A DNA stretch of 20,245 bases from an uncultured Streptococcus sp. (GCF_938036805.1 NZ_CALHWC010000004.1:1-20245), one strand, 5' to 3'; shown: positions 6,503 through 14,414, counted from the first letter of the stretch. Numbers and translations: made by a program. The notes: generated by a model not told the origin, from the letters alone.

Positions 6503-6531
6503 ATTATAGCATTATGAAAATAGAATGTAAA
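6503..6531 (-). promoter_or_regulatory. strong promoter of the MptD / SAM hydrolase / UPF0397 operon
   Basis: On the minus strand TTTACA (6531-6526), a 17-base spacer and consensus TATAAT (6508-6503) are preceded by TG one base upstream of the -10. This is among the best promoters in the window. Confidence 0.8.
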
Positions 6532-6567
6532 TTAAATTTTCAGACTTTTCACAGGATGATAGCTGAC

Positions 6568-6597
6568 AAAAGAGGCTGGTACAAAAGTCCCAGCCTC
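6568..6597 (-). terminator. metI operon terminator
   Basis: Read on the minus strand, the stem GAGGCTGG/CCAGCCTC with an AC/GT extension and a UUUU loop is followed by UUUU (6571-6568). It is the last hairpin of the intergenic element and the only one with a U-tract. Confidence 0.7.
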
Positions 6598-6746
6598 CTC
6601 AATTGTCTTTGGATTGTCGAGCAAGACGCAGTGGTTGAGTGGGCTCTACTAGGCTGATTTCATCAGCTTTTACAGTCCTACTCAACTGCGCGGAGGTGGG
6701 ACAACGAAATTGAATTCTAACGAATTACCGATTTCTGTCCCACTCT
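6568..6746. repeat. nested inverted-repeat intergenic element downstream of metI
   Basis: About 180 bases between metI and the next promoter are built from three stacked inverted repeats. These are GTGGGACA/TGTCCCAC (6696-6703 with 6736-6743, enclosing a smaller AT-rich hairpin), a long arm pairing CGCAG...TTGAGT with ACTCAACTGCG around GCTGAT/ATCAGC (about 6627-6690), and GAGGCTGG/CCAGCCTC (6572-6579 with 6590-6597). The wording resembles a repeat I recall from intergenic regions of other mitis-group streptococci, but no second copy is in this window, so copy number is not shown here. It contains no credible gene. Confidence 0.55.
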
Positions 6747-6750
6747 CTGT

Positions 6751-7443
6751 CTAGCGATGGCTGATTTTTCTGGTTAAGAAATCGCCCAAAAACTGGATAA
6801 AGAAAATGAGGAGCAAGAGCAAAACAGTTGCTAAAATGGTCACGTCTTGGTTGAAACGTTGATAACCATAGGCAATCGCTACATTCCCAAGACCGCCTGC
6901 ACCAATCGCTCCCGCCATGGCTGTTTCACCGACTAGCGAGATTAGGGTCACCGTTGTCACCCGAATCAAGTCTGGTAAGCCTTCACGCAAGTAAACAGCG
7001 ATGATATCCCATGAGTTAGCTCCAACTGCCTGCGCTGCTTCAATCACACCACGGTCTAATTCTGATAGAACCACCTGCACCTGACGAGCAAAGAAAGGAA
7101 AGACTGCCAAAGATAGTGGCACCAAAGCTGCTGTTGGACCAATCCCTGTCCCTACAATCATCCGTGTGAAAGGATTGATCAAAGCTAGGAGAATGATAAA
7201 GGGAATTGCCCGAAAGATGGACGTGACCTTATCCAAGATGAAAAAGGCTGTTTTATTTTCTAAAATACCGCCTGGCGCTGTCAATACTAGGAAAAGTCCA
7301 GCGATCAAGCCTAGAATCCCACCGATCAGGAAGGAAATAATTGTCATATAAAGGGTCAGATAAATCGCTGTTCCCCAGCCAGCCTGACCAGCCCAGCCCA
7401 TTTTATAGACGTTAGGCAAAAATGTTTTAATCAAGTCTATCAA
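6751..7443 (-). CDS. metI: methionine ABC transporter permease MetI
   Basis: This 230-aa membrane protein has five helices and the EAA loop of importer permeases (EAAQAVGANSWDII, about residues 136-149), which docks on the MetN ATPase. The GAIGAGGLGNVAIAYGYQRF segment near 180-199 is characteristic of D-methionine permeases. It starts with TTG at 7443, one base after the metN stop, with GGAGG inside the last metN codons. No ATG fits the family N terminus. It forms the membrane channel of the MetQNI system and is the last gene of the operon, followed by a hairpin-rich element that contains the terminator. Confidence 0.93.
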   Translation of the reverse strand: MIDLIKTFLPNVYKMGWAGQAGWGTAIYLTLYMTIISFLIGGILGLIAGLFLVLTAPGGILENKTAFFILDKVTSIFRAIPFIILLALINPFTRMIVGTGIGPTAALVPLSLAVFPFFARQVQVVLSELDRGVIEAAQAVGANSWDIIAVYLREGLPDLIRVTTVTLISLVGETAMAGAIGAGGLGNVAIAYGYQRFNQDVTILATVLLLLLIFFIQFLGDFLTRKISHR

Positions 7444-7444
7444 T

Positions 7445-8509
7445 CTAAATTCCTCCCTTAAGCACCTTTAATTCTACGCCAGCAGCTTGTAAATTGCTTT
7501 GAGCAGACGCAAGATTTTCTGCATTTCCTGACAAAATGACTACCATCTCCCCGACAGGAACATTGTCTAAAATCTCAATGTTAGCATGTAAAATATTGGC
7601 TGAAACTTGATACTGCTTGTAGATATCGTTGATAATGGCTGTATCTGTCACCGTACCAGCATACTTCAAATGCGCCAATACAGAATCTGCTGGCAGGTCT
7701 TGCACAATCTTCTGCTGATTGATTTTAACCATCGCTTCAGTAATGCCTGTTGCCGTTGTGATAAAGTCTTGGGTCAATTCGTTCTGTGGATTGGTAAAGA
7801 TATCCAAGACCGAGCCTTCCTCGATCAATTTCCCATTCTGCATAACAGCCACGCGATTAGCAATATCTTTGACAATCTGCATCTCGTGCGTGATGAGTAC
7901 AATCGTCAGCCCCAACTTTTGATTCAAATCCTGAAGCAAGGCCAAAATTTGCTTGGTTGTTTTAGGATCCAATGCCGAAGTCGCTTCATCTGAAATCAAG
8001 ATTTTTGGATCATTGGCCAAGGCTCTAGCAATCGCCACACGCTGCTTCTGACCGCCAGAAAGCTGAGACGGATAATTATCCGCTCGATCTTCCAGACCAA
8101 CCAATTCTAAAAGTTTGCGAACCTTCTCCTCTTTTTCAGCAGCAGACAGGGAGGAGTGCTTCAAGGCAAACGCGACATTTTCTTTAGCCGTCATCTGGGC
8201 CATCAGATTGAAATGCTGGAAAATCATACCAATATCCTTGCGCTTTTCCCGCAGTTGAGCCGCATTCAGCTGGACAGTCTCCTTGTCGTATAGCACTGTC
8301 CCATCCACAGTGATGCGACCAGCAGATGGCTTCTGCAAAAGATTAATAACCCGCACCAAAGTTGACTTTCCGGCACCAGAATAACCCACGATACCGTAAA
8401 TATCTCCCTGATTGATGTGAATGGTCACATCTTCAACCGCCTTGATGATACGATTTTTCTGTGTAAATGTGACATCAATACGGTCTAATTTGATAATTTC
8501 ATTGCTCAT
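7445..8509 (-). CDS. metN: methionine ABC transporter ATP-binding protein MetN
   Basis: This 354-aa ATPase has Walker A GYSGAGKST at 42-50, the Q-loop around Gln98, signature LSGGQKQR at 150-157, Walker B ILISDEA around 170-176 and the switch His208. The C-terminal 80 residues form the NIL regulatory domain that senses intracellular methionine and inhibits transport in this family. The start overlaps the stop of the upstream M20 peptidase gene by 11 bases, and metI follows after one base, so the three are tightly coupled. An AAGGAG lies 13 bases upstream of the ATG, rather far, which fits coupled initiation. Confidence 0.95.
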   Translation of the reverse strand: MSNEIIKLDRIDVTFTQKNRIIKAVEDVTIHINQGDIYGIVGYSGAGKSTLVRVINLLQKPSAGRITVDGTVLYDKETVQLNAAQLREKRKDIGMIFQHFNLMAQMTAKENVAFALKHSSLSAAEKEEKVRKLLELVGLEDRADNYPSQLSGGQKQRVAIARALANDPKILISDEATSALDPKTTKQILALLQDLNQKLGLTIVLITHEMQIVKDIANRVAVMQNGKLIEEGSVLDIFTNPQNELTQDFITTATGITEAMVKINQQKIVQDLPADSVLAHLKYAGTVTDTAIINDIYKQYQVSANILHANIEILDNVPVGEMVVILSGNAENLASAQSNLQAAGVELKVLKGGI

Positions 8510-9875
8510 AACTTCTGATTAACTCCTTGATTAATTCAATATGGGTATAATAATCGGCAATCTTGACATTTTCATCGCCACCATGATCTCGACTGTTGGC
8601 ATTTCCCAAGCCAAAGGCAGCCATCGGAACTTCCAAAGCCTCAAAGACTGTATGCATAGGCCCTGTTCCTGCCGATGTTGGAAGCACTGAGATGCCTTCT
8701 GGATAAAAATCCTTGGCCAGTTCAATCACATTCAGGATAGAAGGGGCACTCATATCGCTACGATAGCTCATTTCTCCCAATGTATAAGTTAATTCTACCT
8801 TATCATAGCCATTTTTGTCCAGTTGCTTGCGAATCTTGTCCAAGACATCATGAGGCTCTAAGCCTGGTACCAATCGTACTTCCATCTTGGCAGATGCATA
8901 TGCTGGGAGGATGGTTTTGACTCCTTGTCCCTGATAGCCCGAACCGAAGCCTTCAATGTTAATGGCTGGCTCAAAATAGAAGCGACGCAGAAATTCCTGC
9001 CTGTCCTCTTTCAAGACTGGAAGCTGGAGGCCGTAAATTTCCTTCAACTCTTCTGGTGTCTTCAGAGCGTACTGGGCAATCAAAGCTAGCTCTCGCTCAT
9101 TGGGCTCCTGTACTTGCTCATAGATGCCCTCCACCAAAATTCGACCGTCAGCACTACGCAGGCTAGAGATAGCATCCATCAAGTACCAAGAAGCTGAATT
9201 AATGACACCGCCATAGCTAGAATGGATATCTACTTCTGCACTGCGAACAGACATATCAAAGGTGACAATGCCCTTATTCCCACCAGAAATCTCCAACTGA
9301 CCTAGATTATTACGCGTGCCCTGCTCCCAGACCAGCAAATCTGCTCCCCGCAATTGTTTCTTATGCTTGGTCAGATATTTATCCAAGTCTGTCGAAGCTG
9401 ACTCCTCTGCTCCCTCCATCATGAAGATGATGTTGACTGGCAGCGAACCTTGCTCGCGGATATACTTACGCACCGCTGTCAAACGCGCAGTAATGTGCCC
9501 TTTGTCATCATCGACCCCGCGACCATACATAACACCGTAGTGGACTGATAGAGTAAAGGGGTCGTTGGTCCAAGGCTGGTCATTATCGGCCGGAACCGTA
9601 TCATAGTGGTGATAGAAAATGATAGTCTTGGCCTCAGGATTGTCCGACTGAAATTCTGCCAATACAAAGGGAGCCGTGTAACTGTCATCAATCATCACTT
9701 TAGCACCCGCGGCAGTGAAAATTTCTCCCAGATAGGTAGCTACCTCCTTGAGCCCAATTTGCTGGGCAAAGATAGACTTTTTAGAAATCAAAGTCCGCAA
9801 CACCTCAAAATAGTGTTGGGCCACCTCATCATTTTCAAACTTTTTAATTTGTTCACTCTCAGTTGAGAAAGGCAT
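8499..9875 (-). CDS. M20-family metallopeptidase embedded in the methionine transporter operon
   Basis: This 458-aa protein of the ArgE/DapE/ACY1/CPG2 family is probably a cytosolic di-zinc dipeptidase or deacylase. Visible metal and catalytic residues are His90-Tyr-Asp92, Asp123 in GRGVDDDKGH, the general base Glu157 with Glu158 in MEGAEES, and a C-terminal His in SRDHGGDE. No signal peptide is seen. An AGGAG six bases before the ATG and the overlap with metN support the boundaries. The order metQ, M20, metN, metI is the same as in the pneumococcal atm cluster as I remember it. The conserved placement suggests a role in releasing methionine from imported peptides or N-modified methionine, but substrate specificity cannot be read from the sequence. 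Confidence 0.88.
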   Translation of the reverse strand: MPFSTESEQIKKFENDEVAQHYFEVLRTLISKKSIFAQQIGLKEVATYLGEIFTAAGAKVMIDDSYTAPFVLAEFQSDNPEAKTIIFYHHYDTVPADNDQPWTNDPFTLSVHYGVMYGRGVDDDKGHITARLTAVRKYIREQGSLPVNIIFMMEGAEESASTDLDKYLTKHKKQLRGADLLVWEQGTRNNLGQLEISGGNKGIVTFDMSVRSAEVDIHSSYGGVINSASWYLMDAISSLRSADGRILVEGIYEQVQEPNERELALIAQYALKTPEELKEIYGLQLPVLKEDRQEFLRRFYFEPAINIEGFGSGYQGQGVKTILPAYASAKMEVRLVPGLEPHDVLDKIRKQLDKNGYDKVELTYTLGEMSYRSDMSAPSILNVIELAKDFYPEGISVLPTSAGTGPMHTVFEALEVPMAAFGLGNANSRDHGGDENVKIADYYTHIELIKELIRSYEQ

Positions 9876-9908
9876 GTGTAACTCCTACTAATCGCATCTG
9901 TTTAAAGA

Positions 9909-10054
9909 TTATCTGCTATGATTCACGAAAGAACAAAGACTTGCTGTCAGGTAAGTCTGTGACTCTGCGTTTTAATATTGCTAAATTATCTTTGCTGATA
10001 AAAACTCTAACTAATAGCAGATAAAGGGCTGGAGAAATCCATTCCCCGCCCTTT
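9909..10054 (-). other. structured spacer between metQ and the M20 gene
   Basis: The 206-base gap inside the operon contains three nested or adjacent stems. They are AAAGGGC/GCCCTTT (10023-10029 with 10048-10054) just after metQ, an 11-bp perfect repeat TTATCTGCTAT/ATAGCAGATAA (9909-9919 with 10014-10024) enclosing 94 bases, and AGACTT/AAGTCT within it. The first hairpin lacks a strong U-tract and may attenuate or protect the metQ message rather than end it. A weak promoter-like TTGTTC-N17-GATAAT lies at about 9954-9908 on the minus strand. Confidence 0.4.
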
Positions 10055-10081
10055 CTATCTTCAATTATTTTCTATAAAATC

Positions 10082-10957
10082 TTACCAAACTGGTTGATCC
10101 ATACCATCTGAAGACTCTTCAATGACTTTTTTAACTTCGTCAGTATGGTAAGCCTTGATGATTTTCTTGATAGCGTCTGCCTTGTCAGATTTTTCCCAAT
10201 CCTTCTTAGCAGCAATCAAGTTGTACCAAAGTTTAGAATTTTCATCTGTCTTTTCTTTGTAAAGAGCGCTCTTGTAGTCAATACCAGCTTCACGAACGAA
10301 GGTATTGTTGACAACCGCTGCATCTACAGAAGTAAGAGAAGCTGCTGTTTGAGAAGCATCCAATTCAGAAATTTTCAAGTTTTTCTTGTTTTCTTTGATG
10401 TTAGCAACAGTCGCAAGTTTAGTTGAATCCACGTCCAACTTAATCAAACCAGCTGCTTGAAGAAGGTTCAAAGCACGGCTTTCATTTGTTGGGTCATTTG
10501 GTACGGCAATGCTTCCGTTTTCTGGAATGTCTTTCACAGCAGTATATTTGTTTTTGCCATCTTTAGTACCAGAGTAAAGACGGATTGGTGCGATATACGT
10601 ATCTGCTACAGACACCAAATCAGCATTGTTTTCTTTATTCCAGTTTTTCAGGTAGTAGTAGTGTTGGAAGGCATTGATATCTGCATCGCCATCGCGAACC
10701 GCTTGGTTAGGCTGAGAGTAGTCTGTAAATTGAGTGAACTCCAACTTAACACCTGCTTTATCCTTATCAAGGATTTCCTGAACCTTGTCCCAACGCGCTT
10801 CTTCTGTATCGCTGAGGTTCATCACGCCGACTTTTACAGTGACTGTTGCACTGTCTGCTGACTTAGCGTTTTTTGATGTTGAAGACGAGCAAGCTGCCAA
10901 ACCAAATGCTGCTACAGCTAAGAGTGCTGTTGCGCCAAACCATTTTTTCAATTTCAT
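10082..10957 (-). CDS. metQ: methionine-binding lipoprotein MetQ (NlpA family)
   Basis: This 291-aa secreted lipoprotein has a signal peptide (MKLKKWFGATALLAVAAFGL) ending in a lipobox, with Cys23 as the lipidation site and a short serine-rich linker. The mature domain has the NlpA features: KVGVMNLSDTEEARWDKVQ, then QPNQAVRDGDADINAFQHYY at about 80-99, and IAVPNDPTNESRAL near 150. Family members bind L- or D-methionine at the cell surface and pass it to MetNI. An AAGGAG lies eight bases upstream of the ATG. It is the first gene of the metQ-M20-metN-metI set and follows the amino-acid-binding gene at 11043 on the same strand. Confidence 0.94.
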   Translation of the reverse strand: MKLKKWFGATALLAVAAFGLAACSSSTSKNAKSADSATVTVKVGVMNLSDTEEARWDKVQEILDKDKAGVKLEFTQFTDYSQPNQAVRDGDADINAFQHYYYLKNWNKENNADLVSVADTYIAPIRLYSGTKDGKNKYTAVKDIPENGSIAVPNDPTNESRALNLLQAAGLIKLDVDSTKLATVANIKENKKNLKISELDASQTAASLTSVDAAVVNNTFVREAGIDYKSALYKEKTDENSKLWYNLIAAKKDWEKSDKADAIKKIIKAYHTDEVKKVIEESSDGMDQPVW

Positions 10958-11001
10958 GAGATAATCTCCTTATAAAATATATTTTTCTTAATGAAAGGGT
11001 T

Positions 11002-11046
11002 GTAAGTTGTTTCCGATTGTTTTGGGCAAAGAAAATCAGAACTTAC
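11002..11046 (-). other. stem-loop between aatB-like gene and metQ
   Basis: GTAAGTT/AACTTAC (11002-11008 with 11040-11046) pairs around a 31-base loop and overlaps the stop of the upstream gene. There is no U-tract directly after it. It may reduce readthrough or define an mRNA end. A weak -10-like TATATT further downstream could give metQ its own promoter. Confidence 0.3.
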
Positions 11047-11876
11047 TTGATATCCTTGGCATCTGGCAAGTAAGTGCCGCCAAAGAATTCTTTTGATAAT
11101 TTTTCAAGTGTTCCATCCTCGTAGAGTTCCTTGATCCGCTTGTTCATGAAGCTTTGAAGCTCTTCTTGTCCTGAAGCAAGGATTGGATAGACATACGGTT
11201 GTTGGTCACTTGGAAGTTCAATCACTTCGACATTATCTAAACCTTGGTCTTTGATGATGGTATCTACTGTGATACGCTCAAAGATCTTGTAGTCTGAGCG
11301 ACCATCGTTCAAATTAGCCAAGATTTGCTGGATTGTACCATCTGTGTAGTTGATGGTTGTTGGGTTTGAACTGTGCTCTTCATTGTACTTTTCCAACTGC
11401 TTAGCCGTTGAAGTACCTTGAACAACTTCAGTAGACTTGCCTCCGATATCGTCCAGCGACTTGATATTCACTCCTTTACGAACCACCAAGACGGTTGGGT
11501 TTTTAGCGTAAGGGTTGGTATAGAGGTATTTACCAGCACGGTCTTCTGAATAACTGATGTTATTGGCACCGATTTGGTAGCGGTCACTGTCCAAGCCAGA
11601 GAAAACAGAAGCCCATTTGGTTTTGTTGAAGTTGACCTCGTACTTATCTGAACCTTTAAAGATTTCACGAAGCACTTCAATTTCGTAACCAGTTAGGTTT
11701 CCTTCCTTGTCCTCATAAGAGAAAGGCTTAGTCGTTCCAACTGTTCCAATTTCAACTGTCGTTTTCTTTGAAGTAGTGTCCTTACTTGATGAAGACGAGC
11801 AGGCCACTAGCAATCCAACTGCAAGACTTCCTACCACAGCAGTGGCAGTGTATTTCAATATTTTTTTAATATCCAT
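11043..11876 (-). CDS. amino-acid ABC transporter substrate-binding lipoprotein (SBP_bac_3, AatB-like)
   Basis: I start this 277-aa protein at the ATG at 11876 (MDIKKILKYTATAVVG) with GGAGGAG upstream; the 12-codon extension to 11912 lies in the ribosome-binding and promoter region. The signal peptide ends in VAC, with Cys26 as the lipid anchor, followed by a Ser/Thr/Lys linker. The mature part is a polar-amino-acid binding fold of family 3: GTTKPFSYEDKEGNLTGYEI, SGLDSDRYQIGANNISYSED, then GGKSTEVVQGTS. It resembles the pneumococcal gene that precedes the methionine cluster, often called aatB and linked to cystine or related amino acids, but the ligand is not certain. No permease or ATPase is adjacent, so partners must be encoded elsewhere. 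It has its own promoter with dyads upstream. Confidence 0.88.
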   Translation of the reverse strand: MDIKKILKYTATAVVGSLAVGLLVACSSSSSKDTTSKKTTVEIGTVGTTKPFSYEDKEGNLTGYEIEVLREIFKGSDKYEVNFNKTKWASVFSGLDSDRYQIGANNISYSEDRAGKYLYTNPYAKNPTVLVVRKGVNIKSLDDIGGKSTEVVQGTSTAKQLEKYNEEHSSNPTTINYTDGTIQQILANLNDGRSDYKIFERITVDTIIKDQGLDNVEVIELPSDQQPYVYPILASGQEELQSFMNKRIKELYEDGTLEKLSKEFFGGTYLPDAKDIK

Positions 11877-11907
11877 ATCCCTATCTCCTCCTAAAGAGCA
11901 TGTTTCT

Positions 11908-11936
11908 ATCATACCAAAAGTCGAAAATCCTGACCA
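11908..11936 (-). promoter_or_regulatory. promoter of the amino-acid-binding lipoprotein gene
   Basis: On the minus strand TGGTCA (11936-11931), a 17-base spacer and TATGAT (11913-11908) lie about 32 bases before the start codon. The weak -35 fits an activator-dependent promoter, with two dyads immediately upstream. Confidence 0.5.
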
Positions 11937-11955
11937 TTATATATTTTTTATCAAG

Positions 11956-12014
11956 GTGATAGATTTTCTTTATCACTGATTCGATTATTCAAACTATTTG
12001 AAAATATCGAAATC
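11956..12014. promoter_or_regulatory. two tandem dyads upstream of the amino-acid-binding lipoprotein gene
   Basis: GTGATA-N9-TATCAC (11956-11976) is a perfect 6+6 dyad ending about 20 bases upstream of the -35. Next to it 11978-12014 is a longer imperfect dyad whose centre TTCAAA-CTA-TTTGAA (11988-12002) is perfect. Neither has a U-tract on either strand, so they are better read as protein-binding sites than as terminators. LysR-type regulators of sulfur amino acid uptake are reasonable candidates, by inference. Confidence 0.45.
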
Positions 12015-12080
12015 TTGTTTTTCTATGATAACAAAAGAAGAAGAGCTTGCCTAGTTCTTATTTTCTATGGAAGACCATAG

Positions 12081-13217
12081 TTATTTCTTATAGTGCTTGA
12101 AGAGGAAGAGGGCGTTTTCGACATAGTAAGGCACAGAGACCTGAAAGGCTGCATCGTCAATCGTCATGCTATCATGGTGCAGGTCAGGCGCATCTGCTGC
12201 ACCATTTGAGCCGATAAAAGCAAAGACACCAGGGATTCTTTCTTGGTAAAAGGCAAAGTCTTCGCCAGCTGAAGATGGCTGGGCAGGCACTAGCTCCCCG
12301 ATGTTCTGGGAGTTTTCAAAAATAAGCTCGGCCAATTCTGGATCATTGTAGGTCACTGGCGGAGTCTGATCCCAGACAATAGCGACCTTAGCACCGAAAT
12401 TCTCCGCCGTATGCTCCACAATACGGATAAAATCCGCCTTCAAACGCTTTTGCAAATTAGAGTTAAAACAACGAATGGTGCCTTCAAAAAAGCCATTTTG
12501 CGGCAGAACATTCCAAGTCGCCCCAGCCTCAATGTGGGTCACAGACAAAACAACTGGCTCAAAGGGCGAGACAGTCCGAGAAACCAGAGCTTGAAGATTT
12601 TGAATCATGCTGGTCAGAGTCAGCACCGTATCCACTCCCAAATCTGGCCTAGCCGCATGGCTACTGACTCCCTCCACAGTCACCTGAAACTTTTCCACGC
12701 CTGCCATCATGGCTCCCGGCTTTAAGGCCATTTGCCCAGCTTTTAACTGGGGCATATTGTGAAAACCGATAATCGCAACCACATCATCCAGCAAACCCGT
12801 AGCCAGAACTTGACTGGCTCCCTGAGATGTTTCCTCAGCTGGCTGAAAAATCAGGCGAATAGTCCCCTGTAAATCTTCTTCCATAGCCTTGAGCAACTCC
12901 GCTGCCCCTAAAAGACTGGTCTGATGAAAATCATGACCGCAGGCATGCATGACACCAGGATTTTGGCTAGCATAAGGCAGACCTGTCTTCTCTAAAATAG
13001 GCAGGGCATCAATATCTGCCCTCAAGGCGATCGCCGGCTCTCCTTGACCAATTTCGGCAATCAAGCCCGTCTCTAAGCCAGAGTCCAAAATTTTAATTCC
13101 TAAGTCTTGCAAATAGCGGCTTAGAAAGGCTGTCGTTTCATACTCTTGGCCAGACAGCTCTGGATGCTGATGAAGATAATGACGCGTTCTTACTAATTTA
13201 TCATAGAATTGTTTCAT
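12081..13217 (-). CDS. M20D amidohydrolase (HipO/AmhX-like)
   Basis: This 378-aa cytosolic hydrolase belongs to the M20D group that cleaves N-acyl or amide bonds of amino acid conjugates. Ligands expected for two metals are visible: Cys93 and His95 in MHACGHDFH, Glu128-Glu129 in QPAEE, His153 in IGFHNMP and a C-terminal His in DLHHDSM. The start RHYLHQHPELSGQEYETTAF and ADIDALPI match the family. The natural substrate is unknown; hippurate-like, indole-acetyl or N-acetyl-amino acids are typical for relatives. It has its own extended -10 promoter and an AAAGGAG before the ATG. It is separate in sequence from the M20 peptidase of the methionine operon. Confidence 0.9.
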   Translation of the reverse strand: MKQFYDKLVRTRHYLHQHPELSGQEYETTAFLSRYLQDLGIKILDSGLETGLIAEIGQGEPAIALRADIDALPILEKTGLPYASQNPGVMHACGHDFHQTSLLGAAELLKAMEEDLQGTIRLIFQPAEETSQGASQVLATGLLDDVVAIIGFHNMPQLKAGQMALKPGAMMAGVEKFQVTVEGVSSHAARPDLGVDTVLTLTSMIQNLQALVSRTVSPFEPVVLSVTHIEAGATWNVLPQNGFFEGTIRCFNSNLQKRLKADFIRIVEHTAENFGAKVAIVWDQTPPVTYNDPELAELIFENSQNIGELVPAQPSSAGEDFAFYQERIPGVFAFIGSNGAADAPDLHHDSMTIDDAAFQVSVPYYVENALFLFKHYKK

Positions 13218-13250
13218 GGCAGGCTCCTTTACTCTACATATCTATCCTCC

Positions 13251-13280
13251 AGTATAGCACAAAGCTAGACTAGGAAACAA
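13251..13280 (-). promoter_or_regulatory. promoter of the M20D amidohydrolase gene
   Basis: On the minus strand TTGTTT (13280-13275), an 18-base spacer and TATACT (13256-13251), with TG one base upstream, form an extended -10 promoter directly after the lipoprotein terminator. Confidence 0.55.
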
Positions 13281-13312
13281 AAATAGAGAGCAGAATGAAG
13301 CATCCGCCCTCT
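13279..13312 (-). terminator. terminator of the DUF5105-like lipoprotein gene
   Basis: Ten consecutive pairs including two G-U (13303-13312 with 13285-13294) and an eight-base loop are followed in the minus transcript by AUUUUUGUUU. It starts ten bases after the stop codon. Confidence 0.8.
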
Positions 13313-13322
13313 CATCTTGCTA

Positions 13323-14414
13323 TTAGGATATATCGCCTTCAAAAGCTCTGACGATGGATTCATAAGAATAATCACGCTCTAGAACCCATTTCCCATCTGT
13401 TTTGACAAATTTCAACTGATAATCTCGCTCTGGCGTAAGAAGAGGACGTGAATCCATTCCAGCCATCATGTCATTGGCATAACTCTTATCGGTAGCTTTA
13501 TAGAGGTCACTCAGACTTCCATATTCAGAACGATGCTTATCATAAAAATCTTGACGGTAGGTATACATGGTTTTATTTAGACTGACCGTTCTCGGTTTGA
13601 TCTTGATAACGATTGAATTTGGCATGTACTGGGCTACTGTGTAAGAAATTTCTGAGCGTTTCGCGTTACTTTTCACATAGGCATCAATGAAAGCATTGAT
13701 TTCATCATCACTAAAGGGATAATCATGCAATTTACGTGTAAAATCTGCTGCAAAAGCTGCTCTATAATCTTTTTTATCTTGCTCCAAATCGCCGCCTAAA
13801 ACCAAATCGCCTTTGTCTTTGGAGGATTTTGTCTTGGCTTCTCCTCCCAAGAAAACAGCATTGAGATAATCAGAAGCTAATTTCTTTGATTCGTCAACAT
13901 GATTCGGATATTTCGCAGGATCAACTTTTAGTTTGATGGGTTCTGCTTTTTCATCGGAGCCGTAGGTTTTCTTCTCATAGTGAAGTTCATATTTCTTGCC
14001 ATCTTCAACCTTAAAGACCAGATTACCAGAAAGAGTTTTTCCTTCCGCTAAATCTTCATAGCTCAGTGTTTTGAAGTTTTCTTTGTCATCATAGACTCCG
14101 ACTGGCTGGATTTTTTCGCCTTCTGAATCATAAAAAGCAATATCTGAGGAGGAAATCATGATTTTATCATTTGTTTTATTTTTAATTTCCAAAGACAAGG
14201 CCAAGTATTTTGCATCAGCTGATCCGTTGCTTGGCATAATGAACTGACCTTCCTTAATCTGGATATCAACCTGCCCATTGCTGGCTGATTTTTTGACAGT
14301 CTTCTCCTGACTCGGCTTATCAGAATGTTTTTTATTTGGACTTGGAAGCAAGGCACAGGCTGTTAAGCTCACACCTGCCACAAGCAAGGCTGTGTATTTA
14401 AATATTTTTTTCAT
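13323..14414 (-). CDS. lipoprotein with Ig-like (DUF4352-type) and DUF5105-type domains
   Basis: This lipoprotein is 363 aa from the second of two adjacent ATGs; the first (14417) lies only three bases from GGAG, the second six. The signal peptide MKKIFKYTALLVAGVSLTAC puts the lipidated cysteine at residue 20, followed by a Lys/Ser-rich linker. About 45-150 is a beta-rich region (SLEIKNKTNDKIMISSSDIA, FKTLSYEDLAEGKTLSGNLV) typical of telokin-like extracellular DUF4352 domains. About 155-355 is an alpha/beta domain with LASDYLNAVF and YQLKFVKTDGKWVLERDYS, as in DUF5105 lipoproteins. It is exposed on the cell surface and has no known function. It has its own promoter (14452-14480) and terminator. 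Confidence 0.82.
   Translation of the reverse strand: MKKIFKYTALLVAGVSLTACALLPSPNKKHSDKPSQEKTVKKSASNGQVDIQIKEGQFIMPSNGSADAKYLALSLEIKNKTNDKIMISSSDIAFYDSEGEKIQPVGVYDDKENFKTLSYEDLAEGKTLSGNLVFKVEDGKKYELHYEKKTYGSDEKAEPIKLKVDPAKYPNHVDESKKLASDYLNAVFLGGEAKTKSSKDKGDLVLGGDLEQDKKDYRAAFAADFTRKLHDYPFSDDEINAFIDAYVKSNAKRSEISYTVAQYMPNSIVIKIKPRTVSLNKTMYTYRQDFYDKHRSEYGSLSDLYKATDKSYANDMMAGMDSRPLLTPERDYQLKFVKTDGKWVLERDYSYESIVRAFEGDIS

Noticed and set aside
11984..12000. Full Met-box (TATAGTTT-S-AAACTATA) upstream of the amino-acid-binding gene
   Set aside because: Only the right half matches well; the left half matches at two of eight positions. The TTCAAA-CTA-TTTGAA dyad explains the symmetry better.
12065..12080. 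CTATGG-AAGA-CCATAG hairpin as terminator of the M20D amidohydrolase gene
   Set aside because: The stem is short and is followed on the minus strand by AAAAUAAG, not a U-tract. No convincing terminator was found for this gene.
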